Below are positions 19,681-31,156 of a stretch of DNA of 64,000 nt, one piece after another; within the stretch, counting starts at the first letter, position 1; each line of letters begins with the position of its first letter. Source of the DNA: Gymnopus androsaceus JB14 (Eukaryota; Basidiomycota; Agaricomycetes; Agaricales; Omphalotaceae); contig ML769455.1 of NCBI GenBank assembly GCA_009733575.1, positions 62,001 to 126,000 of the forward strand, in the 5' to 3' direction. The notes beneath the pieces are model-generated. The model did not search any database. It was not told where the DNA came from and was given only the letters and a program-made list of their open reading frames with translations. The translations under genes and the position numbers were made by a program.

Positions 19681-21903
19681 ATGTCTGATTGGAAAGCGAT
19701 TGCTGCAGCGAAGAAAGCAAAGCAACATGCTCTAATACCCAAGGAATTGACACTCGACTTGACTTGTTCTCCTCACAGTATAGTCGATGTAACGCGCGTC
19801 CCGGAGAGTTGTGGCTTGCTGGACGCTACCGAACTCGAAGTAACAAACTCGGATATCGATATTCTTCTGGAGAAACTTGCGAGCGGTCAATGGACTTCAG
19901 TCTCTGTTACGAGTGCGTTCTACAAGAGAGCTATTATCGCACACCAGTTGGTAAGTGGTTGCCCAATAGGGATATCTATTATGACTGATAACGACCCGCC
20001 GACATTCAGACCAACTGCTTGACGGAAATATTCATCGAAACAGCACTTGCCCGTGCGGCGGAGCTTGATGACCACTTGCGTAAAACTGGCACAGTTGTTG
20101 GGCCTCTTCACGGTCTACCTGTATCACTGAAAGATCAAATCAATGTAAAGGGCGTGGAGGCTTGCATGGGTATAGTGTTACCAGTTCAGCTAATTTCTTG
20201 AGATTAATCGGCTATCTTTCTTTCAGGCTACGTGTCCTGGATAGGCCAGTACGCCCAAAGAAATGCAGTTCTCACCGACATCCTCGAGAGTGCTGGCGCA
20301 GTTTTTTACGTTAAAACAAATATTCCTCAGACTCTAATGGTGTGGCAAGTCCTCAATATATCACATTACCATTGCTAATCTGACATCAAAGTGGCCGGAA
20401 ACTTTTAACCATGTCTTTGGACGAACCTTGAACCCACATAATCCTTCGTTGACTTCTGGAGGATCATCTGGGGGAGAAGGCGCTCTAGTAGGTTCGTCTA
20501 TATGTCCCATTATTCCTCGCGAAATGTGCAATCAAGTACCTTGAATTCATTGCAGCGATGCGGGGCAGTCCACTCGGTGTGTAATTTACATCGAGTTGTC
20601 GCATTCATAATTGACGTTGTTTTCAGGCGTAGGGTCTGATATTGGAGGGTAAGTCAAGACAGCACAGGACACAGAAAGGTTCTTGACATTTCATCAGATC
20701 CGTTCGGATCCCAGCAGCATTCTGTGGCACCTACGGATTGAGACCATCATATGGACGGGTCCCATACGCTGGTTGTGTCAATTCAATGGAAGGACAAGAT
20801 TCCGTCCATCTGTTCTGGGACCGCTTTCGAATAGCTTGTCAGGAATCAAGACATTTATGAAAGCCGTCATCGACGCCCGTCCATGGTTAAAAGACCCTCT
20901 TGCGGTGCGTAAACGCTGGAGCGACGATGAGTACAACTTGGTAGACCATGGTTTTGGAAAGAAACTGTGCTTTGGCATTTTGTGGGACGATGGCCTCATT
21001 GTTCCTCACCCACCCATTTCTCGAGGTCTCGAGATGGTAAAGAAGGCTTTGACAGATGCTGGCCATCAAGGTAAGTGGATCATAATTTCTACCACTAAAT
21101 TGTCTGTTTCAATATTTCCTGGCAGTGATTAACTGGAATCAATTCAAGCACGCTGAAATTTATGAATGTCTGGTATGCTTCTTCTGTTGTTTTGGTATTA
21201 TCATCAGCGAAACTGACGTGCTTAGCGAGGCATCTGGGATGCTGGGGCTGAAGAGGATTACCGTGTTGTTGCGGCACTATCAGGCGAGCCAGTGATCGAA
21301 TCTATGAGCCCAGACGAGATACTGGCAACAGATACTGGATTTCGCCCCAGCTCCGATGGTAGCATCTCTGCGTATCAGCTCTGGCAACTACAAAAGAAAA
21401 AGCGAGCCCTGCGTGAAGAATATCTCCAGCTTTGGGAAGATTCGTCTAAATTGACCGGTACAGGCCGGGCTGTCGATGCCATAATTTCACCAGCTGCACC
21501 CTACACTGCTATCGGTCACGGAAAAAACAAGTCAGTGTTCGAATTAGATATTGCAACAGTGTAAATAATTGCTTTCCAGGTTCGCAAACTACACGATGGT
21601 TTTCAACTTGCTCGACTATAGCGCCCTTGTCATACCAGTTTCGAAGGTTGATCCAGAAATCGACGTAGTCAAGGCACCGCACGAGTTCTACAACGAAGCA
21701 GACAAGGCCAACTATGAACTATGTGAGTTTTCTTGGAACGGTTTTGGTTCCAAATATTGAACGAACCTCTAGATGATCCTGCAAAATTTGTCAATGCCCC
21801 AATCTCCATTCAATTGGTAGGACGAACGTTGGAGGAAGAGGCGGTGATTGCCATGGGGGAAATTGTGGATGCAGCTTTGAAAGCTGGTGCCGCTCAACAA
21901 TAG
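19681..21903 (+). CDS. Amidase (acetamidase / fatty-acid amide hydrolase family)
   Basis: It is an amidase-signature hydrolase cleaving carboxylic amides to acid and ammonia. The Ser-cisSer-Lys triad is visible: Lys in [14 protein letters not shown], the signature [12 protein letters not shown], and the nucleophile region [16 protein letters not shown]. The start [15 protein letters not shown] is typical of fungal general amidases. At least seven short introns are needed, for example around 20160-20227 and 20342-20394. The C-terminus, [14 protein letters not shown], stops at 21901-21903. One T appears missing at about 20809: GQDSVH should continue as SVLGPLSNS, but the sequence shifts frame. 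No signal peptide is seen, so the protein is probably cytosolic. The substrate cannot be told. Confidence 0.92.
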
Positions 21904-22180
21904 ATATGTATATTACGACAGTGCTGCTATGCTCTTTTGGGTCTGATAAAGTTAATGAGACATGAGATACTGTACATGAATCCAAATGATAGAACAACAA
22001 ACAATTATGATCATGCTATTCAAGTTAATAATTTCGCAGAGAAAATAGGTTGAAGCAATCTGGCATATGAATCAGCACAGTAACAGAGGGACAGAAAAAG
22101 GAGCTCACAAATGATACATGTAAGCAGTCTTCAGGGCACAAATGATAGTCTTAACAGCAGTACAATTCCCATGAACAAGA

Positions 22181-23660
22181 TCATTCCAGACTTAACCCCC
22201 CCACCGCTTCTCCAGCCCCTTCAATTTCCTTCTCATCGCCATCTCGTCTTATGCCGCGAACTAACGGTCTAAGTATAGGGCTAGCTAGACCCATAGACGC
22301 TCGCAATGTCGGGCTGGATGTTATCGATACCGGTCTCGGGAATTGATTGGAAAAGGAGTTGGATATAGTTGGGGAAGATGCGGCGGAATTAACGCTGGAC
22401 CCAGGTACAGCGACAGGGATTGCGATTGGAAGGCGTGGCGTGTTGCGGGTTTTGGGAGAGCCCATGTTCGAATGTGACTCTCGTAGCAAGTTAACCGAAG
22501 GAGAGACCGCGCGCCGCTTGGAAGCTGCGGGGTACGGATCGAAACGATCATCCACTGAAGACAGACGTATTCATTAATACTACAACACGAGGGAGCAAAG
22601 GTAATATTCACGTTTACGTTTGTTTGACCGCACGGCACTGGTGATGGGTGGAGGGGTATAACGCCAATGATTTATCGGCGTGGAAGAAAGCGAGGAGACG
22701 GATGGTGAGACAGAGGGCTGCAGCTGGGTCAAAAACAGAACGAAAAGTGTGTAAAACCCCAATACTTACCATGTCGACGTCCATAGCCATGTTAGAGAAA
22801 CTAGGACTTTCTGAAATACTCATAGTGTTGAGATCATCACCATTGACACTACTAGCAGGAGTACGATTCCTGAGGATAGTGATGGGCTCGCTCATGCTTG
22901 AAGCATACGAAGTGAAAGGCTCGTCGTCAGCTTCATCATCGCTGGGTGTGTCTTCGCGCTGGTATTCGTCGTCGCAAGCTTCTTCTGGATAGCGACCTCG
23001 ATCAGATATATGAGGTGTACGGGGTTGTATTGGAAGTTCGGCCCCTGATGCCACCAGACGCTGGAACGCAGCCTCTGATTTAACTTCGTTTTCGACTGGC
23101 CGCGACTCTGCCAGAAGATTGATTATTCGAGGTTGTTTAACCTGAAGCTAGAAGAGATCAGATATACATATACATTCAATAATGAGGTTTGAGCGCACTG
23201 GAAAGGATAGACGACGTCTTGGTACAAGGGGACTATCTATCGACGATGCCTTCCTGGGAGGAGTACGCAAATATGGTTTAGCTGTCCTGCCGCCATCTTC
23301 TGATTCTTCGCTATTTTCTTGGGCAAGTGGCGGAGTGGGATTTTCAGAGCTACTAGATGGAGAGCTCTCTCTTCCAGTGTGCTCCCGATACATCGGAGAA
23401 TCCTCCGAGCATTCGTCGTCTGATAAAGCCTTGCGCTTTATCGGAGACGACTGGTGGGTGAATGAGCTAACAAGTGGACTGTGAAGGCGTGTCTCTGAAA
23501 TATAAGTCGCTTTCGGAGCAAGAAGACTGGGCCGTCGAAATCGATGAAGCACAAAACTAGCATCTTCCAGTGTTACAGAGGACGTGCTCGCTATAGAGCT
23601 AGGCAGAGCGAAATCGGAAGATGATGTGGGAAGAATCGGCCTTGAAGAGTCTTTGGGCAT
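22181..23660 (-). CDS. Conserved fungal Ser/Pro-rich protein of unknown function
   Basis: I do not recognise a named family. Splicing gives one coherent protein. Exon 1 runs from MPKDSSRPILPTSSSD to RRRLSFP. An intron ending before LQVKQPRIINLLAESR follows, then a Ser/Asp-rich region (SDDEADDEPFTSYASS and SITILRN-like text). A short exon has the Ser/Thr-rich LQPSVSPSVSSLSSTP. The conserved core is TSAVRSNKLDDRFDPYP joined to AASKRRAVSPSVNLL, followed by SMGLASPILRPLVRG near the C-terminus (stop 22181-22183). Many SP/TP sites suggest kinase targets, and KRRAVSPS could serve as a nuclear signal. Both are inference. The start codons of this gene and RRB1 lie 167 bp apart. Confidence 0.72.
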
Positions 23661-23827
23661 TACGAGAAGGTCGTTGGAAGAGGGGAAATTGGGAGCGGTC
23701 TTTGGAAGTCAAGAGGGAAGTTGGGAGGCTGGTCTTTCAACTGCCTGCCTAACGCACATTGAAATTTGGGCGTTTACTTTATGTAAATAATTTGTGAGCG
23801 CTCAAATTTTCAGTCCTTCTCTTCACA

Positions 23828-25525
23828 ATGTCCAAACGATCTGTTACAGAGGTGGTTTCTACAGCTAACAATGACGGTCAAGCTTTTTCAAAAATTTCTG
23901 GCAGTGGTGCTCGACGTGAAACCGCGGCAGAGGACGAGATGGGGGAATTCGAGGATGCTTGGGAGGACGAGATTGAAGAAGATGAGGATGTAGTGGATGC
24001 TGAAGCGGGTCCACAAGAAGATGGTGCGACCTTTTCTGAGCAAGGATCAAAGTACTTTAATCGATAAACTACCTTTTCTCAGGAATGGATGTAGACGAAG
24101 TGATGCCTGCAATCGAAGAATCTGAGCAGCCATCTGCTGCTCCAAACGTCTTCATTCCTGGTACTCATACACTAGGAGAAGATGAGATCTTGGAGCCAGA
24201 TGAATCTGTTTATATTATGCGCCATTCAACGGGTGTAGATTGGCCCTGTCTGTCTTTTGATACACTACGCGACAACCTGGGCGAAGAACGACAACGTTTT
24301 CCGCACACAGTGTGGATCGTAACAGGTACCCAAGCTGACGTTCCAAAGAACAACGAGCTCATTGTCTACAAAATGAGCTCGTTACAGAAAACACAGAAAA
24401 ACAGTAGTAAGTGTGGACGTTCACATAATCCACTTGTACTTACTCAATGTTTGAGTAGATGACTCTGATTCAGATGATGAGGACGACGATGATGATGGCT
24501 TGGATGAAGATCCTATAATTGAATATCGTTCTATTCCTCATCTCGGTGGAGTCAACCGCGTTCGTGCTCAACCTCTACCTTCGTCGGAGCCTCTACCCCC
24601 GCCCAATCAACCATACCATGTTGCGAGCTGGTCAGAAACGGGGAAGGTGCATATATGGGATGTACGGCCACTGATAGAGTCTCTAGAAACTCCTGGATAC
24701 TCTCTCGATCAAATCCCGTACTAGCAAGCCTGTGTTTACTATTGACGCGCATGGACGTGCAGAGGGTTTTGCCATGGACTGGGCATCATCAGGTCCATCC
24801 TCTATACGTCTTCTGACGGGTGATATCAACTCCAAGATATTCCTCACCACGTCCACCGTTTCTGGATTCAACGTACTCTCCCAACCATTCACTTCTCATA
24901 CCTCGAGTATTGAAGATATACAGTGGAGCCCTGCTGAACCTACGGTTTTTGGGTCGTGTTCAGCTGATAGAACAATCCAGATCTGGGACGTGCGGAGCAA
25001 GGGTCGGAAAAGTGTCGCTGGAATTGATCCCGCGCACGAAAGCGACGTTAATGTCATTAGTTGGAACAAGGGAACCTCGTATCTCCTCGTCAGTGGTGGT
25101 GATGAAGGCGCTATCAAAGTTTGGGATTTGCGTAACGTTCAAAAGAAGGGGTAGGCTATTTTCCTCCCTTCGGCATTGTAGTTTCTGACCAGCTTTATTA
25201 TAGATCCTCTTCACCTACTCCGACACCAATAGCATCTTTCCATTGGCATAAGGCACCCATAACCTCGATAGAATGGCACCCGAGCGACCCGTCCACTTTC
25301 GCGGCATCGAGTGCGGACAATATCGTCTCTTTGTGGGATCTTGCAGTCGAACAGGACGATGATGAGATGAACGACATGTCGGACACGAAAGATGTACCTC
25401 CTCAGATGCTGTTCAATCATCACCAAAAGGACGTCAAAGAAGTGCATTGGCATCCACAAATTCCAGGGGCAGTAATTAGTACAGGAGCTGACGGTTTCGA
25501 TGTGTTTAGTACTATAGCTACATGA
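23828..25525 (+). CDS. RRB1: Glutamate-rich WD-repeat ribosome assembly chaperone
   Basis: RRB1 (GRWD1 in animals) is the dedicated chaperone that carries ribosomal protein L3 to the nascent 60S subunit. The N-terminal region is acidic (MGEFEDAWEDEIEEDED). The family-specific block FIPGTHTLGEDEILEPDES precedes AYxMxH-type text YIMRHSTGVDWPCLSFD. An acidic loop lies before WD repeats such as VASWSETGKVHIWDVRPL, FGSCSADRTIQIWDVRSKG and LVSGGDEGAIKVWDLRN. The C-terminus is FNHHQKDVKEVHWHPQIPG with the stop at 25523-25525. Three short introns restore the frame. One A appears extra at 24711-24713: after YSLDQ the frame must shift to SRTSKPVFTIDAHG. Confidence 0.93.
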
Positions 25526-25835
25526 GTGCCTGTACCGGGGAGCGATCTTGTTGCATATAATCAGTACAGACCACTACTATTGTTTGAACGTGGAGTTCGA
25601 ATCTACCCATAGCACCAATGAACAACAGTGCCACTATGTGAGAGTACACGGACCTTGGTAACATTTTTCTGGGTGATATCGGTCAAAGCAGCATATAAGT
25701 TTCGTATATCTTGCAAGTGATGGCGAGCAGAATATATCTGCTTGTCGTCATGCTCTTGCAAAGCAGACTAGCGATAAGCTGATGATTAAAAGTCCAGAAA
25801 GAAAACAAAAAGCAAGTTTTCGTACGGTATAATCT
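25526..25835. other. Convergent intergenic RRB1 / coiled-coil gene
   Basis: This 310-bp stretch lies between two stop codons and should hold the 3' UTRs of both genes. A GTTCGAATC word near 25592 resembles a tRNA B-box, but no A-box or cloverleaf surrounds it. Nothing else is recognisable. Confidence 0.5.
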
Positions 25836-26783
25836 TCAACAAATGGGTATTTTATGAGTTTGGAACATATCTTTTGCTCTTGCCAGGTGGTTTAGTCGAG
25901 CGCCATCTCTCAAGTTGTAAGCACATTCCTGTGCCCGGTGCAGCTCATTTAGAATTTCTACGAACGAATGAGTAAGTGAAGGAGATGCATATCGTCCAGG
26001 CAAACCTTCTTGCACTCCGACACCTTCATAGGTAGGAGGTTAACATCCATTGAATCGAACAGCTACGCGACGAACCAAAGTTATCACCACTGTAGACACT
26101 CAAGTTGGTATATTGTTTCTTGAATAGTAAATCACTCACTCTTCGATTCTGTAAGAGCATAATTCGTCAGTCGCGAATCATGGAGACGTGTACAACGCTT
26201 ACTTTGGTATGGCCAGTGTAACCCATAGTTTTACCTTATCGATAGCCGTGGCGAGCTCCTCACATTCTTTCTTGACTATAGAATGTAAATGCTTGACGTG
26301 TTTATTCTCTAGGACGAGGTTAGGCAACCGAGCATGTTGTGTATCATTCTGAGGGTTTGTCGGGTAATTCTCGCTGCCGTTCGTTGCGTCGGGTGATATT
26401 TTGCGCTTTTTCGAGGGGAGATCTATTTCAGTGTAGGTTGAAGGCGGAGGATAAACGGTCACATCGGTAGTAGGTGAGTTGGAAGTGTGAAAAGGTGAAG
26501 CGAAGTTTGAGTCCGACTCCAAGATAAGCCGCTGCAGCTCGCTATAAACGAGTTAGTCATTGAGACACGAAAAAAGTACGAGGTATACAGTATCTGGAAC
26601 AAGAATCAATATAAGGATACAAAGAAATAAGAATCATGCCACTTTTGTAGGGAACGTCCTGAAGACCACCTCTTCGCCCTGCAATTTCACTTCCGCATTG
26701 AATTTCTAAGAAGATTCGAGTAGGAAATAAGCTGAAAAAGCGAGATTTCTCACCTCCACTTGAGCAGCAAGATCCTTTTCCAT
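25836..26783 (-). CDS. Hypothetical coiled-coil protein
   Basis: The first exons read MEKDLAAQVEKFNAEVKLQG and VVFRTFPTK. The middle exon has ELQRLILESDSNFASPFHTS, a Pro/Ser-rich linker and the basic SKKRKISPD. A helix NKHVKHLHSIVKKECEELAT follows. The last exon reads EGLPGRYASPSLTHSFVEIL and ELHRAQECAYNLRDGARLNH, ending at a TGA at 25836-25838. Introns between them are short and the helices are coiled-coil-like. The general build (short N-terminal domain, linker, helices) would suit a small complex subunit, for example of a kinetochore or Mediator-like complex, but I found no motif that proves it. Only 76 bp separate its ATG from that of TAF1. Confidence 0.55.
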
Positions 26784-26859
26784 GAGAGTGAGTGATAGGA
26801 TCTAAGCGCCCGGTTATGACACATGATACGCGCTTGACTCTGTGCTCATACCCACAACC

Positions 26860-29800
26860 ATGACCAGCAATGAAGAAAACGATGCAATTTCGGCTCTCAC
26901 TGGGTTCTCGCTAGGAAGCATACTTGGAGACCTCAATGTTCCGTCCACCTCTCTCAATAACCAGCTTGGAATTTCTGGCATACCTGCGCTCAGTTCCAAG
27001 CAGATTTATAACGATAGTTACGACGATGAAGATGCTGTCGGTTTGGATCAGGGAGATGACTGGGAGGATCAAATTGACTTGGAGATGGCCCAAGAAGGGC
27101 ATGAGACCGTGAAAATGGAAGTGGACTCTCCTGCTTTGAAGCAGAAGCAGAAACGGACCAAAATTGTCAAGCGTTTAGTACAGCGGCCAAAGAGTGTCTA
27201 TGAACGTTTCCCGGCTTTCGAAAAGGACAAAGTCTTGGACTTTAGTGAATTGTTCAAAGGTTACACTGTTCGCAAATCGAGACTTGGGAAGAGACAGTTC
27301 GCCGGTACGATTTGGACTCCGTTTCCCATTCCTTCTATCTGATCCAAGGTCTTTAGTGGAAACAACGTATATTCGAAAGAAAGAAGTTCCGAGGGGGTTC
27401 TTGGACTCTGTTGCAGGAGATGCAAAACGTCAGGTGGAAAACAAGCGGGTGGAAGAAGTAATATCATCAGGGAGTGTTGAAACTGATCTTCGCCGAGCAC
27501 TCGAGGTATGTACACCGTTATACCCTTGAAATATCAATTAAGTCCTTCACAGGAGCGGGAATCGACTAATGTCCAAGTATCGGTACCGTTACATGATAGG
27601 TCCTTCGACCTAGTCCTCTTGTCGAACTGGGAAGAACAAATCATTTACGAGCCAAATCCCTTTTCCTCTACCGCGCTTCCTTCTGCCGATAACAGTCTTA
27701 CCACTCCAGTAAACAAAGTTCTGGAGTCGGGAGCTTGGACGCAGAGCATAATATGGACTCCCGGTGCACCGTTCAGAGACTTTACTCAGCTCGAGTTCAA
27801 CCATGAAGATGACATTGTTCCAGAAGAACGATCAAGTGCGTCATTCCTTTTCTTCCTCAACTAGCTCTGAACAACTTTTCGTAGATGAGCATCTTCGGCC
27901 AAGGAAACGTTTCAAAACAGATGCCGTCCCTCGAGACAAGTTCAATCTTTCGAATGACCAATACTATGAAGTTGCAAAGGACGGAGGGCGTCATCGTGTA
28001 CGCCAGACTTTTGGTCAACTTTCGGTCGAGCATGCCTATCCAGCGCAAAAGCTGCAGCTTCCGTTCGTGAGTAACTGCACCCCTAGTTATCTGTTTAACG
28101 TTATCAAACATATGTCCAGTTCAAAACTCGTCTATCCAAGCAAGAAGCTCGATCTTTTCATCGCCCTGCGCTTCAATTTCCAACCAACATTGAGCTGCGT
28201 TTCACAAAGGTTCGAACTGCTAAGAAGAAGAAAGACAAGGCTGGTCGTAAGATCGGAAAGGGTGGAAATGTAGGAGAAGGGCTCCACGGCACTGGCGACT
28301 TGAGCTTGCGAGACACAAGCAATTTCGTGTTATGGGAGTATTCCGTATGTAAAACATTGTATGGCTTTTTGTTTGACTGCTGATGACATTTGCTAGGAGG
28401 AACACCCGCCTATCATTCCCAACTTTGGAATGGGCAGTGTATTAGTCAACTATTATCGAAAAAAGGACGAAAAAGACGACCATATTCCGAAAGTAGGCCT
28501 TATACTATACCTTTTGAATCAAAGTGATTCTAACAATCGCACAGTTCGATCTTGGTGTGCCATTTGTACTGGAGCCGCAAGATGAATCGCCATTTATGAA
28601 GTTTGGCTATGTCTATCCAGGTCAGACGATGCCTGCTCTGTACAATAACCTCGTTCGCGCGCCACTTTTCCGCCATAAACCCAAGCCTACCGACTTTTTG
28701 GTTGTACGGTGAGTAAAACTTGCTAACCATCGTCCATTTGTATTGAAGGAACTGCAGGAGTACCGTTAAAGGAGAAACCAAATATTTCCTCCGTGAGATC
28801 AAGAATCTCTTTGTCCTAGGCCAAACGTATCCAGTAACCGAAGTTCCGGACCGCACTCGCGCAAAATCACCAACACCATCAAACATCGGTTGCAGATTAT
28901 TGCGTACAAGCTGCTGAGAAAGAGTGCAGGGGAGCGATTAAAGATATCTAGGCTGATGAAATATTTCCCTGATCAGAATGAATTGCAGATGAGGCAGCGT
29001 TTGAAGGCAGGTTGTTCTCCTCAATTCCTTACGTCATGTAACGAACATTGTCTCCTAGGAATTCATGGAGTACCATCGTCGTGGTCCTCATCAAGGCTTT
29101 TGGCGCCTGAAGCCAAACTGGCCCGTCCCTTCCGATCCCGACATGTTGAAAATGGTTACGCCTGAGCAAGTTGTTCTTACCGAGAGCATGCAGGTCGGCC
29201 AGCGACATTTGCAAGACTCTGGATACAGTCAAACCGCCGATAACGCTGACGGCGACGAATCAAATTTATCTGTAGAACAGCAGCTGGCACCCTGGATCAC
29301 AACAAAGAACTTCTTGTATGCGACGCAGGCGAAAGCCATGCTGAGGCTTCATGGAGAAGGGGACCCAACGGGACGTGGAGAGGCGTTCAGTTTTATCCGG
29401 ATTTCCATGAAGGAGATCTTCGTCAAAGCGGGGGAAGACTACGAGCAGAAGATGGGTAAGCTACACGGAGGTTGAGCTTGCGTTTACTAATTGATTTCCC
29501 CCTACTAGCCGAAGCTGAGAACAGGCCGAAATCCGCTCATCGATACAATGTCGCCGAGCAGCAACAAATATACAAGTCGGAAATCGAGCGTATCTGGAAG
29601 GCTCAGTTTGATTCTCTTAGCCGACGGGACGCACCACAGCTGACAGCAGAGGATGTGCAGAGAGATGCTCTGAAAACGCAACAATTAGAGGCTCAGCGGC
29701 AGCAAGCTAACCGGGACCTCACGCCTTTGGAACCTTACAGCCGCGGTCCTTCAATGGATCGAGCAAGCGTGGATCCGGAAGCTAATAGACGCGTTCTGCG

Positions 29801-30538
29801 AATTAAACGTTTCGTTGATGGTCAATGGCAGACGGAGATAGTTCGCGATTCCGCTGTGATTCGGGCGTACATCCGCAACCGTCAGGCTATTGAGGAGGAA
29901 AACACCATGACTGATAGTCTAGCTCCGACTGGTGATGCTGACAAGGATAAGAGAGCGAAAAAGAGGTATGTCAGCTGTTCGTTCTTTATACGGAGTTATT
30001 TATACCGGGCTTAGAATTGAGGAGGAACTCGCGAGGATGAAGAAGAACCAGGAGCGGCGTTTGCACAGGAAAAACGCGAAGATTGTGAAGGAAGGTGGCA
30101 CTCCTTTGCAACTGAACAGACCTATTAAATCCGAAACAACGGTAAGTTCCGAGTATCTCTGAAAAATTAAGATATGCTGATCTACTAAATCGTCGTCAGA
30201 GACGCTGCGGTCATTGTGGACAAATGGGACATATGAGTATGTAACTCCTTTAAATCCTGGGATTCATTTGGTTAAACGTTTCATATCCAGAGACAAATCG
30301 GAAATGCCCTCGGTGGGAGGAGTTCAATTCTGGAGCTGCACCTGGACCATCAGCTTCCGCGGCTTCACCATCTGCGACTAGTCCTCCTGCGACCCCTAGT
30401 ATTGGATTCAATCGATCCTTTGGACTTCCCGCAGCGACTAGTCCTTTGGCTACTAGCCCGCCTCTGACTACTGCATTTGACGACACACCTTCGATAAGTG
30501 CACCGAAAATCAAATTGAATATTGGGAAGAAGACTTGA
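26860..30538 (+). CDS. TAF1: TFIID subunit TAF1 (yeast-type, no bromodomain)
   Basis: TAF1 is the largest TFIID scaffold and contacts TBP, TAF7 and promoter DNA. The N-terminus (MTSNEENDAISALTGFSLG) resembles the TBP-binding TAND region. ERFPAFEKDKVLDFSELFKG and YIRKKEVPRGFLDSVAGDAK follow. The central TAF1-specific domain contains FVLWEYSEEHPPIIPNFGMG, PFMKFGYVYPGQTMPALYNN and APLFRHKPKPTDFLVVR. The winged-helix region is LQIIAYKLLRKSAGERLKIS and GPHQGFWRLKPNWPVPSDPD. The C-terminal zinc knuckle is RRCGHCGQMGHMKTNRKCPRW (split by an intron). The protein stops at 30536-30538 without a bromodomain, as in most fungi. About ten introns are present. One G appears missing at 28848-28849: after TEVP the frame must shift to GPHSRKITNTIKH. 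Confidence 0.95.
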
Positions 30539-31156
30539 TGAGATTTATTCGATGTGTACTTGTAGGTGTACAACTAATAATTTTTGAGATACGCTTGGGT
30601 TCGGAAAGGCCCACATTGCAGTGTACGATATCGGTGAATTGATTGACTTTCGTCTTTGCTTGGAAGACACAAGCGATCAGCGTCTTAATGTCGGCGGTCC
30701 CCAATCTAATCTGCCCGGCCTTAAGCTTGGCAAGGGAATGAATGGAATTCCGCTGGTGGCGATACAGTCAGGCTTTTGGAATGATTTTCTCGCACTTGTA
30801 CCCACTGCGCAAGAGTTGGACACGCAAGTAATATATAAGTTGAGATATGAAAACCGACTTGGACGACTGCATTTCATTGAGACGAGCGAAAGGAAAAGCT
30901 CCGAGGCTATCGATATCAATGGAACCTAGCCCGTTTTCGAGTTCTGGCGTTCACGTCGGAGTCTAGCCAGGGCGGTGAGGTTCTCCGGCCGGTGAGCAAG
31001 TCGCCACGTGCTTGTATCACTCCTATTGATCCAAGAGTCTTGGTGCTCTTGGCAGTGCCAAGACTACTCTTGGCATTTTCCCTTTAAAACAGGATGCAGG
31101 CGCACCGCCATCTCGTTCCGCTTCATAAACTCGAAAGGTCGCTTTATTACTCGACT
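30539..31156. other. Intergenic TAF1 / PacC
   Basis: This is the 3' region of TAF1 and the promoter and leader of PacC. A 102-codon plus-strand frame (30621-30929) has ordinary composition but no recognised family, and its start overlaps the likely TAF1 3' UTR. Near 31025-31070 the word CTTGGTGCTCTTGGCAGTGCC gives two imperfect GCCAAG-type sites (GCCAAGA near 31056 and its reverse complement near 31031 and 31068). GCCARG is the site bound by PacC itself, so autoregulation is possible. Confidence 0.4.

Noticed and set aside
25586..25600. Second B-box-like word GTTCGAATC
   Set aside because: No tRNA-like structure surrounds it and it lies in a 3' UTR region.
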